A stretch of DNA of 64,000 bases, taken from contig NZ_CP017279.1 of assembly GCF_001750725.1 (NCBI RefSeq), forward strand, positions 4,402,001 through 4,466,000. Reading direction: 5' to 3'. This DNA comes from Enterobacter ludwigii (GTDB lineage Bacteria; Pseudomonadota; Gammaproteobacteria; Enterobacterales; Enterobacteriaceae). Of this stretch, positions 39,518 through 47,227 are shown piece after piece. A program made the translations under genes and the position numbers. The notes under the pieces were generated by a model. It saw only the letters and a list, made by a program, of their open reading frames with translations. It did not search any database and was not told the DNA's origin. Each line of letters begins with the position of its first letter. The stretch's first letter is position 1.

Positions 39518-41998
39518 TTAAAAGCGTAAATTCGCATCAAACGTGACGGAGAGATTGCTTTCTCGTTTACCGTCGAAAGGGCGCTTGTCCCAGTTCAGCA
39601 TCACGCCGCTATCAATGACGTTGTTCCATTGAATGCGCTGCCCGTAACCCAGCAGGGCGATGGCGCCAGCGGGCTGATTTTTCTGCCAGTATTCCCCACC
39701 TCCGAGAACGACCTGCTGGCTCCAGAGCGTGTCGTAATGGCGGTACATCTGGTGATCGACGGACAGGGCCGCCGTTACGGACAGATCCCGCTCCGGGTTG
39801 TAATAGAGCGTGTCCCGCAGGGTGTTGGTACTCGCTGATATACCCGGTTCGAGATCCAGCGTCAGGGTGGGTGTCTGCCACAGCCGCTCTTTACCCGTAA
39901 GGGCGAACTCCTGGCGGCGGTTATGGTCGGAAAAGTGGCTGGCAGAGGCGTTAAACTGGTACTCACGGCGTTCGTTTTGATACCAGCGGACCCAGCCTTC
40001 TCCCCGGTTTGCGCTGACGCCATTACGCAGTGCCCGTAAAGGCGTCGTGCGTGAAAGACGTTCGAGGTTTCCACCCACCTGCCAGCTATCGTTCAGGCTG
40101 TACGCCGCCGAGAGGCGAGCACCGGGCTTGTTTGCACCGTGATAATGGTTGCCGGAGAGTTCAGCTTCGACCAGAAGGTCGCGAGGCCGCCATTCGACGC
40201 CGGCAAACAGGTGGCGGCTGCTGCCTTTGCCTTCGTCGAAATTGCCTTGCGCAAATCGGGTTCCACCAAACAGCCGCCAGTTATCCGCGACGGGCGGACC
40301 GTAGAGCGTGGCATCCCAGCTCAGATCGTGTGTGCCGCTGACGGGGTTATCAGAGTGCAGTCCTTTGCCCGCGTTCAAACGCAGTTCGGACAGATGATGG
40401 ACGTCTCTGAGCCTGTCCAGACGTCGGGCGCTCCCGTCGACAGGCGCGCGGGCGATAACGTCATCGGCCAGTAAATCCATCTGTCGCCACTCCTGCAGAT
40501 CCATTGCGACGTAGGCCTGCTGCCGTTCCAGCTCGATATTGGATGGCTCCAGCGTCTCGGCCATTTTGAGCTTTTTCTCCGCCGCCCGCGGCAGACCCCG
40601 CGCCTGAAGTAAGGTGGCGTAATCAATCTGTAATCCCTGATTTCCCGGCGCTGACGCAGCCAGACGTTGCGCCAGCTTTTCGGCTTGCGGAAGGGCATTC
40701 GTCATCAGCAAATAGTTAAAGGTGAGCGACTGCCCGATGAGCCATTGATCGTTGGGTTGCGGGGTTGGCGAACCGAAATCGTAGCGGGTCCAGGGCGTGT
40801 TACGGGTTATCTTCTCAACATACTGGAGAGCGGCCTGATACTGCCCGGTATCCAGCCAGGCGTAGAAAAGCGCATGATCGTCGTCCTGCGGATCCGGCGC
40901 ATAGTCTGGATACCGTTTGAGAAGCGAGAGGGCGGCATCGGCGTTTTTCTCCTCCAGATACGCGGAGATAACCCAGCCAATTGCCCAGGTCGGCACGGGA
41001 TGCTGAGCCGACGTTAACGCCTGATATTCCCTGATGACCTGTTGATAATTACCGTGGGCGTGAAGCGCGCCAAGCCGATCGACACGGGCCCGGATAACGT
41101 CCTCCGCTGCCTGAGGTTCGTTTTGCCAGCGGGACAGCAGTTCGTCATAGCGGTTCAGCGCCGCTTGCGCGAGCTGCAAACGCTCTGTTTCAGTACGGGC
41201 AGGTACATCGGCAAGGCGTACCATTTCGGCGGCGGCGTTGAGTGCCAGGCGGCGACGTTGCGCGGGGGGCAGCGTCACCGTTTGTGAAAGCCGCAGGGCA
41301 GGCGTGTCGGCCCGGTTGTCTGTTAACGCATCAATCAACTCAGTACGAAGGGCGTCATCCGCTGGCGCACTATTCAACGCGCGGATGTCTGCTAAAAGCC
41401 GCTCCTGGTTTTTCCCCTGACGTGAATAGACATAAGAGAGCGTCTGGAGGTGAGCCAGAGAGGGCTTTTCCGCCACCCGTTGCCGGGCTTCCTGCAGAGC
41501 CAGTGTATCCATGCGGGCGTCGGCGAGGGTTTTGATGTAGCCGATGCGATAATCGTCGTTATCCGGTGCAAGGTTACACGCCTCCTTCCAGAGCATTAAC
41601 GCAGGTTGCCACGCCTTTTGGTTTCGCCTTGCCTGAGCAGCAGCAGCCACGCCACGGGCAGGAAGAGGCATATAGACCTTATAACGCAGCCAGACATGAA
41701 TAACGTCGTCATCACGACCCGCCCAGGACGCCACCTGCAACCAGTCCGCAACCTGCTCAGGCGTCAGGGCATGTTGCTGCTGATAACGCTGAAGATATTG
41801 CAGAAAAGGTGCGTAATTACCGTTACGCGCCTGCTGAATCTGTTGTTCATATACTGATTCTGCTGCCTGAACCAGAAAGGGGAAAAGTAATAACAGAAAC
41901 AATAAAGCGGGAGTGCGGTAAAAGAATAACGTATTGAAGCGAAGTGATCTTTCCATATCTATTTGCCATTTGTTTATCATAAATCCATTGCATAACAC
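39518..41998 (-). CDS. pgaA: Poly-GlcNAc outer-membrane export porin PgaA
   Basis: Up to 826 residues. The N-terminal half is tetratricopeptide repeats in the periplasm and the C-terminal half an outer-membrane beta-barrel ending in TFDANLRF. It exports the partly deacetylated polymer. Three in-frame starts exist: ATG at 41998 has AAGGCGG before it; 41980 and 41956 have only weak sites, yet the shorter forms give a more normal signal peptide (RSLRFNTLFFYR, then ALLFLLLLFPFLVQA). I give the longest frame and leave the start open. First gene of the pga operon. Confidence 0.9.
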   Translation of the reverse strand: MLCNGFMINKWQIDMERSLRFNTLFFYRTPALLFLLLLFPFLVQAAESVYEQQIQQARNGNYAPFLQYLQRYQQQHALTPEQVADWLQVASWAGRDDDVIHVWLRYKVYMPLPARGVAAAAQARRNQKAWQPALMLWKEACNLAPDNDDYRIGYIKTLADARMDTLALQEARQRVAEKPSLAHLQTLSYVYSRQGKNQERLLADIRALNSAPADDALRTELIDALTDNRADTPALRLSQTVTLPPAQRRRLALNAAAEMVRLADVPARTETERLQLAQAALNRYDELLSRWQNEPQAAEDVIRARVDRLGALHAHGNYQQVIREYQALTSAQHPVPTWAIGWVISAYLEEKNADAALSLLKRYPDYAPDPQDDDHALFYAWLDTGQYQAALQYVEKITRNTPWTRYDFGSPTPQPNDQWLIGQSLTFNYLLMTNALPQAEKLAQRLAASAPGNQGLQIDYATLLQARGLPRAAEKKLKMAETLEPSNIELERQQAYVAMDLQEWRQMDLLADDVIARAPVDGSARRLDRLRDVHHLSELRLNAGKGLHSDNPVSGTHDLSWDATLYGPPVADNWRLFGGTRFAQGNFDEGKGSSRHLFAGVEWRPRDLLVEAELSGNHYHGANKPGARLSAAYSLNDSWQVGGNLERLSRTTPLRALRNGVSANRGEGWVRWYQNERREYQFNASASHFSDHNRRQEFALTGKERLWQTPTLTLDLEPGISASTNTLRDTLYYNPERDLSVTAALSVDHQMYRHYDTLWSQQVVLGGGEYWQKNQPAGAIALLGYGQRIQWNNVIDSGVMLNWDKRPFDGKRESNLSVTFDANLRF

Positions 41999-42576
41999 GG
42001 CCGCCTTTAAGCACGGGGTTAAAGGCCATAAATGAGAACGTTTAATCTGAATGCAGTTACGTTATGGGGTACTTACTTAAAGGTAATTATGGGTCCTTAT
42101 GGTCAGGGCTAAGTGGCTGGTAATGTACACCCGATATGTTGGCAGATAAATATGTTGAAAAGCAGGGTGGTTGTTTTGAGATAATTCTGTAATGAGCTGT
42201 CCTAAACGATTATTTTGAAATGAGTTTATATTTGTAATTTTATGATTTTATTGGTTTTTATTTATATTGTGACAAATTTGTTTATATTTTTAATGTGCCT
42301 TATTGGTGTGAATTAAAGTACTTTCCGGTGCATGTTTGGGAAGTTTCATGACAAAAATTCTTAATATCCATAAAAGTGACTTTTCTGAGATTGTTTTTTA
42401 CTTATAATTAATGGCAGCCATTGAATGATAGTCTATGGGAAGGCGTATCAATGAATGTGCGAATTGAGGGTCAATCAAAGCCAGAATACATTTATCGTTA
42501 ATATAAAAGCGCTATAAAACGAAGGCGGACTTCTTTCCGAAGGGTCGTTCTTGCTTTAATCTAAAAGGGATGGTTA
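41999..42576. other. 578-bp AT-rich region between pgaA and the LuxR-type gene
   Basis: Divergent promoters of the pga operon and the LuxR-type regulator must lie here. It is very AT-rich in 42180-42480. It contains a 16-codon frame at 42451-42501 with a good ribosome site. One AAGGA motif on the pga strand (42094-42098) resembles a CsrA site, and two more ANGGA motifs lie at the alternative pgaA starts. I see no RNA gene. Confidence 0.6.
42451..42501 (+). CDS. Possible 16-residue leader peptide
   Basis: ATG at 42451 follows GGGAAGG with 7 bases between. The frame reads MNVRIEGQSKPEYIYR and stops 75 bases before the LuxR-type gene. A good ribosome site is the only evidence; a chance frame is quite possible. 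Confidence 0.3.
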   Translation: MNVRIEGQSKPEYIYR

Positions 42577-43155
42577 GTGGCAACTTCAATAGTGTTAGTG
42601 ACACAGGATCGCTACCTTGTCAGGGGGATGAGGATATTTTTTCCGGATATAATCCTGCTGGACTCCATTGACAGAAAGATATTTGATAACGGCGCAGATG
42701 AATATTCTGTATTGATTGATAGCCGTGCACCGCTGCGTTTATATGATTACCTGATACGCCATCCGGCCAGAACGAAAAAAACAATCTGCTGCGTTATGCT
42801 CGATATGCGGCATCGCGAGGAGAATCTGCTCAGCATGAAGTTGTTTATGAACACGTCGCTCACGGCACCCGATATGGCGTCGTTATTCAACCTGGTGCTC
42901 AACATGAAGGGCAAACGTCTGACAACAAAGTGGCTGCTGAACTTACGGCTGAGCACGCATGAAGCCATTATGCTGCGGTTGCTCAGGGCTGGCATGGCGA
43001 TGGAAGAGGTGGCACAGGAACTGAATACGTCGATTAAAAGCCTCTACCGTAAACGGACCGCGCTCTCAGAACGGCTGGGGGCAGAGAACTTCAACGAGGC
43101 TTGTTTGTTTATCTTTAAAAATAAACTGCTGGATTCGGATGGGAACGATCCCTAG
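42577..43155 (+). CDS. LuxR-type helix-turn-helix regulator
   Basis: 192 residues, GTG start with AAGGGA before it. The C-terminal region is a LuxR-type helix-turn-helix (LSTHEAIMLRLLRAGMAMEE, VAQELNTSIKSLYRKRTALS). The N-terminal part is a degenerate receiver-like domain: VLIDSR puts D48 where a phospho-acceptor would lie, but the usual acidic pair at the start is missing (SIVLVTQDR). This resembles FimW, BglJ and CsgD-like orphan regulators. It is divergent from pgaABCD, so control of biofilm matrix is likely but not proven. Confidence 0.82.
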   Translation: MATSIVLVTQDRYLVRGMRIFFPDIILLDSIDRKIFDNGADEYSVLIDSRAPLRLYDYLIRHPARTKKTICCVMLDMRHREENLLSMKLFMNTSLTAPDMASLFNLVLNMKGKRLTTKWLLNLRLSTHEAIMLRLLRAGMAMEEVAQELNTSIKSLYRKRTALSERLGAENFNEACLFIFKNKLLDSDGNDP

Positions 43156-43175
43156 CTTTGCTTTACCCCAAAAGC

Positions 43176-43203
43176 AAAAACCCGCCACGAGGGCGGGTTT
43201 TCT
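43176..43203. terminator. Bidirectional terminator between the LuxR-type gene and tRNA-Phe
   Basis: AAAAACCCGCC, ACGA, GGGCGGGTTTT. A-run and T-run flank a GC stem, suiting both the rightward regulator gene and the leftward tRNA. Confidence 0.85.
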
Positions 43204-43209
43204 GAAGAG

Positions 43210-43285
43210 TGGTGCCCGGACTCGGAATCGAACCAAGGACACGGGGATTTTCAATCCCCTGCTCTACCGACTGAGCTATCCGGGC
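43210..43285 (-). tRNA. pheV: tRNA-Phe (anticodon GAA)
   Basis: 76 bases including an encoded CCA end. The reverse strand starts GCCCGGATAGCTCAGTCGG, has anticodon loop TTGAAAA and the T-arm GGTTCGATTCC. All four stems pair. In E. coli this gene lies beside yqgA and speC, and its 3' end is a frequent island integration site; here the genes beyond its 3' end are the LuxR-type regulator and the pga operon. Confidence 0.97.
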
Positions 43286-43380
43286 AACGGGGCGCATTAA
43301 ACCTGATATGCCCTCTGCCGTCAACGAAATTTGTTGTTTTCGTAACGGACTGCACACTCTCTCACCAGTTCGCCGTAAAC

Positions 43381-44094
43381 TTAAGCAAAAAAGTGCGTCC
43401 AGAGCGCGGATAGCGGCATTGCAATCAACAACGCGGGCAGCATATTCACCACCGCAAACATCTTTATTCCGCATATCCGCAGCCCTGTCGCCAGCAGCAG
43501 CAGGCCACCGACGGCGGTGAAGTCGGCCATCATCGCCGGCGTGGTGAGAGGAAGGATCAGTGTGGCGCAGGTAGCGAGGGCCAGCTGGATAAGCAGCATG
43601 GGCACGCAAATCGCGGCGACGGCGATGCCGAGGGTCGTGGCGAAAATGGTGGCCGTGAAGAAATCAAGAAACGCCTTCGCAATCAATATGCTGGGGTCGC
43701 CAGTCATGCCTTCCTGCATTGAACCGAAAATGCCTGTGCCGCTGGCGCAAAAAAGAATAATTATCGCGACGTAGTTCTGAATAAACGACTCGTGAGTGCC
43801 GTTTTTCGCCTTGCCCGGGTGGGCAATCAGGTTTTTGGCTTTGCTGACCGCACTGTTAATACCCTTTTCCAGATAGCAGAACTCGCCAATGAGCGCGCCG
43901 AGCAGGGTAGCAAGCACCATCACCGGCAGGTTGGCGCACTTGATCACCAGCAAAATGCCGATACCTAACGAGGCCAGGCCGAATATTGAGGGCATGGAAG
44001 AGCGAATACGCTCCGGCAACCGCTGACTTAATACGGCGCCAAGTACGCCGCCCAGCAATACGGCACCGGCATTGATAAAGGGTCCGATAACCAC
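43381..44094 (-). CDS. yqgA: DUF554 inner-membrane protein YqgA
   Basis: 237 residues, starting with GTG preceded by AGGAG at 6-base spacing (MVIGPFINAGAVLLGGVLGA). Six or seven membrane segments with conserved GIGILLVIKCANLP and GGLLLLATGLRICGIKMFAVVN. The function is not established. It is divergent from speC and lies 95 bp from tRNA-Phe, as in E. coli. Confidence 0.93.
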   Translation of the reverse strand: MVIGPFINAGAVLLGGVLGAVLSQRLPERIRSSMPSIFGLASLGIGILLVIKCANLPVMVLATLLGALIGEFCYLEKGINSAVSKAKNLIAHPGKAKNGTHESFIQNYVAIIILFCASGTGIFGSMQEGMTGDPSILIAKAFLDFFTATIFATTLGIAVAAICVPMLLIQLALATCATLILPLTTPAMMADFTAVGGLLLLATGLRICGIKMFAVVNMLPALLIAMPLSALWTHFFA

Positions 44095-44260
44095 CGTGAA
44101 CTCCTGTTAGTTAATCATGGGTATTGCAGGATTATGACACGCCAGGGGCCTGTTAAGCTTAGGTTTAGGCGGGTTAACGCATACTGATTGCTTCTTGCAC
44201 CTCAAAATAAAAGGTGACATGATTGCGCGAAATTTCTCCTTCCTGTGTACGGAGCCGCCA

Positions 44261-44335
44261 ATGATGATGTTGTCTGTCGCTGCGCGAACGCTCACCCGTA
44301 TCGATATTATCTACTCCTGTCTCACCGTTCGGTGA
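44261..44335 (+). CDS. Candidate 24-residue upstream ORF of speC
   Basis: Three ATG codons in a row start at 44261, with GGAG six bases before the first. The frame encodes MMMLSVAARTLTRIDIIYSC then LTVR, and its TGA (44333-44335) lies inside the 3' arm of a hairpin, 14 bases before the speC ATG. The position and the strong ribosome site suggest translational coupling or attenuation of speC. There is no homology evidence in this window. Confidence 0.45.
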   Translation: MMMLSVAARTLTRIDIIYSCLTVR

Positions 44336-44336
44336 G
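44321..44336 (+). promoter_or_regulatory. Hairpin overlapping the speC ribosome-binding region
   Basis: CTCACC, GTTC, GGTGAG form a 6-bp stem ending just before GGGTAACTGCACTT-ATG. The only purine-rich Shine-Dalgarno-like stretch of speC (GGTGAGGG) is partly in the 3' arm, so folding would limit initiation. Confidence 0.5.
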
Positions 44337-44349
44337 GGTAACTGCACTT

Positions 44350-46485
44350 ATGAAAACCATGAAAATCGCCGTCAGCCGCGAGCTGGTCTCTACTGTGTCT
44401 ACGCACCGCGAAAAGGTGACGCTGGATAACACTGATTTTACGGATGTGGCGGCAGTCGTCATTACCCCCGCGGAAAGTTGCAGCGGCATTCTGGCATTGC
44501 TTAAACGCACGGGCTTTCAGCTTCCGGTGTTTATTTACTCGCAAGAGCCGTCTGACGTTCCTGATGGCGCAACGGCAGTGATATCAGGTAAAGCTCAGGA
44601 GTTTCTGGAACTGGAGACGGCGGCCAGCCGGTATGAAGAGAATCTGTTGCCGCCATTTTTTGACACCCTGAGCCAGTACGTGGCGATGGGCAACAGTACT
44701 TTTGCCTGTCCGGGACACCAGCACGGTGCATTTTTTAAAAAACACCCTGCGGGACGGCAGTTCTATGAATTCTTCGGTGAGAACGTATTTCGCGCCGATA
44801 TGTGCAATGCCGATGTGAAACTGGGCGATCTGCTGATCCACGAAGGCTCCGCCAAGCATGCCCAGAAGTTCGCGGCAAAAGTCTTTAATGCTGATAAAAC
44901 CTACTTCGTACTGAACGGCACCTCCGCTGCAAATAAGGTGGTCACCAATGCGCTGCTGACCCGCGGCGACCTGGTGCTGTTCGATCGCAACAACCATAAG
45001 TCCAACCACCACGGTGCGCTGATCCAGGCGGGAGCCACGCCGGTTTATCTCGAAGCGGCGCGTAACCCGTTTGGTTTTATTGGCGGGATTGACGCGCAGT
45101 GCTTTGACGACGCGTACCTGCGAAATCAGATCCGTGAAGTTGCGCCGGAAAAGGCCATGGAGAAACGCCCGTTTCGTCTGGCGATCATTCAGCTTGGTAC
45201 CTACGATGGCACGATCTACAACGCCCGTCAGGTGATCGACAAGATCGGCCATCTTTGTGACTACATCCTGTTTGATTCGGCCTGGGTGGGCTACGAGCAG
45301 TTTATTCCGATGATGGCGGAAACCTCTCCGCTGTTACTGGATCTGAACGAGAACGATCCGGGCATTTTCGTGACGCAGTCGGTGCATAAACAGCAGGCCG
45401 GGTTCTCGCAGACTTCGCAGATCCATAAAAAAGATAATCACATTCGCGGCCAGGCGCGTTTCTGTCCGCACAAGCGCCTCAACAATGCGTTTATGCTCCA
45501 TGCCTCGACCAGTCCGTTCTATCCGCTGTTCGCGGCTCTTGATGTGAACGCGAAAATCCATGAAGGGGAGAGCGGGCGCCGGCTTTGGGCGGAGTGTGTT
45601 GAGCTGGGCATTGAGGCCCGCAAGGCGATCATTGCCAACTGCCATATGATCAAACCGTTTATTCCGCCGATGGTGGCCGGGCGTCCGTGGCAGGATCATC
45701 CCACTCACGCCATCGCCAGCGAGCGCCGCTTCTTCAGCTTTGAGCCGGGGGCTAAATGGCACGGGTTTGAAGGCTATGCCAGCGAGCAGTATTTCGTCGA
45801 TCCGTGCAAGCTGCTGCTGACCACGCCGGGTATTGATGCGGAAACCGGGGAATATACCGAGTTCGGCATTCCGGCGACCATTCTTGCGCACTACCTGCGT
45901 GAAAACGGCATTGTGCCGGAGAAATGCGATCTCAACTCGATCCTCTTCCTGCTGACGCCTGCCGAAAGCAGTGAGAAGCTGGCGCAGCTGGTGGCGATGC
46001 TGGGTCAGTTTGAACAGCATATTGAAGACGATACGCCGCTTGCTGACGTCCTGCCGACCATCTACCAGAAATACCCGGTACGGTATCGCGATTACACCCT
46101 TCGCCAGCTCTGCCAGGAGATGCACGATCTCTACGTGAGCTTTGACGTGAAAGATCTGCAGAAGGCAATGTTCCGTAAAGAGAGTTTGCCAGAACGGGCG
46201 ATGAATCCGCAGGATGCGAATCAGGCGTATATTCGCGGGAACGTGGAGCTGGTGCGCATTCGTGATGCCGGCGGACGCATTGCCGCCGAGGGCGCGCTGC
46301 CGTATCCCCCTGGCGTACTGTGCGTGGTGCCGGGTGAAATCTGGGGTGGGTCGGTACAGCGTTACTTCCTGGCGCTGGAGGAGGGCATCAACCTGCTGCC
46401 AGGCTTCTCGCCGGAGCTGCAGGGCGTTTACAGCGAAAAGGATCCCGATGGGATTAAGCGACTGTACGGGTATGTTTTGTCATAG
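44350..46485 (+). CDS. speC: Constitutive ornithine decarboxylase
   Basis: 711 residues, exactly the E. coli SpeC length when started at MKTMKIAVSRELVS. An N-terminal wing domain precedes a PLP domain; the PLP lysine is in SVHKQQAGFSQ. It converts ornithine to putrescine, the first polyamine. The larger frame to 44245 only reads through the leader and is not expected to be translated. No terminator with a T-run follows; a CCCTCTCCC-type palindrome lies between it and citB. Confidence 0.96.
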   Translation: MKTMKIAVSRELVSTVSTHREKVTLDNTDFTDVAAVVITPAESCSGILALLKRTGFQLPVFIYSQEPSDVPDGATAVISGKAQEFLELETAASRYEENLLPPFFDTLSQYVAMGNSTFACPGHQHGAFFKKHPAGRQFYEFFGENVFRADMCNADVKLGDLLIHEGSAKHAQKFAAKVFNADKTYFVLNGTSAANKVVTNALLTRGDLVLFDRNNHKSNHHGALIQAGATPVYLEAARNPFGFIGGIDAQCFDDAYLRNQIREVAPEKAMEKRPFRLAIIQLGTYDGTIYNARQVIDKIGHLCDYILFDSAWVGYEQFIPMMAETSPLLLDLNENDPGIFVTQSVHKQQAGFSQTSQIHKKDNHIRGQARFCPHKRLNNAFMLHASTSPFYPLFAALDVNAKIHEGESGRRLWAECVELGIEARKAIIANCHMIKPFIPPMVAGRPWQDHPTHAIASERRFFSFEPGAKWHGFEGYASEQYFVDPCKLLLTTPGIDAETGEYTEFGIPATILAHYLRENGIVPEKCDLNSILFLLTPAESSEKLAQLVAMLGQFEQHIEDDTPLADVLPTIYQKYPVRYRDYTLRQLCQEMHDLYVSFDVKDLQKAMFRKESLPERAMNPQDANQAYIRGNVELVRIRDAGGRIAAEGALPYPPGVLCVVPGEIWGGSVQRYFLALEEGINLLPGFSPELQGVYSEKDPDGIKRLYGYVLS

Positions 46486-46504
46486 CCGCCGTCATCCGTA
46501 ATCC

Positions 46505-46532
46505 CGGCCCTCTCCCAAAAGAGAGGGTCAGG
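46505..46532. repeat. CCCTCTCCC-type intergenic palindrome, copy 3
   Basis: GGCCCTCTCCC, AAAA, GAGAGGGTCAGGGC at the junction between speC and the citrate cluster. Confidence 0.65.
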
Positions 46533-46534
46533 GC

Positions 46535-47227
46535 TCACACCGCACTTCTCTTATACATCCTCCGTGGATGCCCAATCTTCCCGTACAACATCTCTACGCT
46601 CAGAAACCCCGCCTCCACGCAGTGCTCCAGATAGCGTCGGGTGGTGGTTTTACTTAATCCTGTCTCCTGCACGACCTCGTCGACGGAAAAACAGTGTGTC
46701 GCCTTGTCGTTAAACAACGCCTGCACCCGTGCCAGCGTATTCTCCTCAATGCCTTTGCTGCCGTTATCCAGACGGTAGTTTTTCGCCTGCAGCTGGTAGA
46801 GCGAGTCGACGTTCTGCTGGTCGACAATCTTCCAGACCCGCTGTTGTTCGGCAAACTGCACAAAGCGTTCAAGCGACTGGCTGAGGCGTTTCCAGGAGAC
46901 CGGCTTCAGGATGTAATCAAAGGCGCCATTTCGGATGGCCTGGCTGCAGGTGTCCATGTCGCTGGCAGCAGTAATGAAAATTACCGAACAGTTGGCGCGG
47001 GTGAGCATGGGGTCATTGATCAGTGTGATCCCTTTACCGTCCGGCAGATAGTTATCCAGCAGCATAAGCTGCGGCTGCTTGCTTTCAAGCTGGACCTGGG
47101 CGGCAGCGAGAGACGAGGCGATCCCTACCAGCCTCAGGCGCGGATGTTTACCGATAAGTTCCGCGTGCAGTTGCGCCAGTTCGTTCTCGTCTTCAACAAT
47201 CAATACGTCGATAAGTTCATGTTGCAT
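46535..47227 (-). CDS. citB: Citrate-responsive response regulator CitB
   Basis: 230 residues. A CheY-like receiver (VLIVEDENELAQLHAEL, phospho-acceptor in LMLLDNYLPDGKG) precedes a C-terminal helix-turn-helix (FSVDEVVQETGLSKTTTRRYL) of the CitB/DcuR class. The start MQHELIDV overlaps the end of citA by 11 bp; a longer frame lies inside citA. It should activate the divergent citS operon. In E. coli the equivalent pair is called DpiA/DpiB. Confidence 0.93.
   Translation of the reverse strand: MQHELIDVLIVEDENELAQLHAELIGKHPRLRLVGIASSLAAAQVQLESKQPQLMLLDNYLPDGKGITLINDPMLTRANCSVIFITAASDMDTCSQAIRNGAFDYILKPVSWKRLSQSLERFVQFAEQQRVWKIVDQQNVDSLYQLQAKNYRLDNGSKGIEENTLARVQALFNDKATHCFSVDEVVQETGLSKTTTRRYLEHCVEAGFLSVEMLYGKIGHPRRMYKRSAV

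Noticed and set aside
42241..42480. A small RNA gene in the AT-rich stretch upstream of the LuxR-type gene
   Set aside because: No terminator hairpin with a T-run was seen here.
43210..43285. Genomic island integrated at tRNA-Phe
   Set aside because: No integrase, no repeated tRNA end seen by eye, and no mobility genes. The pga block could be an old insertion, but the window gives no direct proof.
44245..44349. Extended SpeC start at 44245
   Set aside because: Homologous SpeC starts at MK(S/T)M; the extension reads across the hairpin and short ORF and has no suitable ribosome site.
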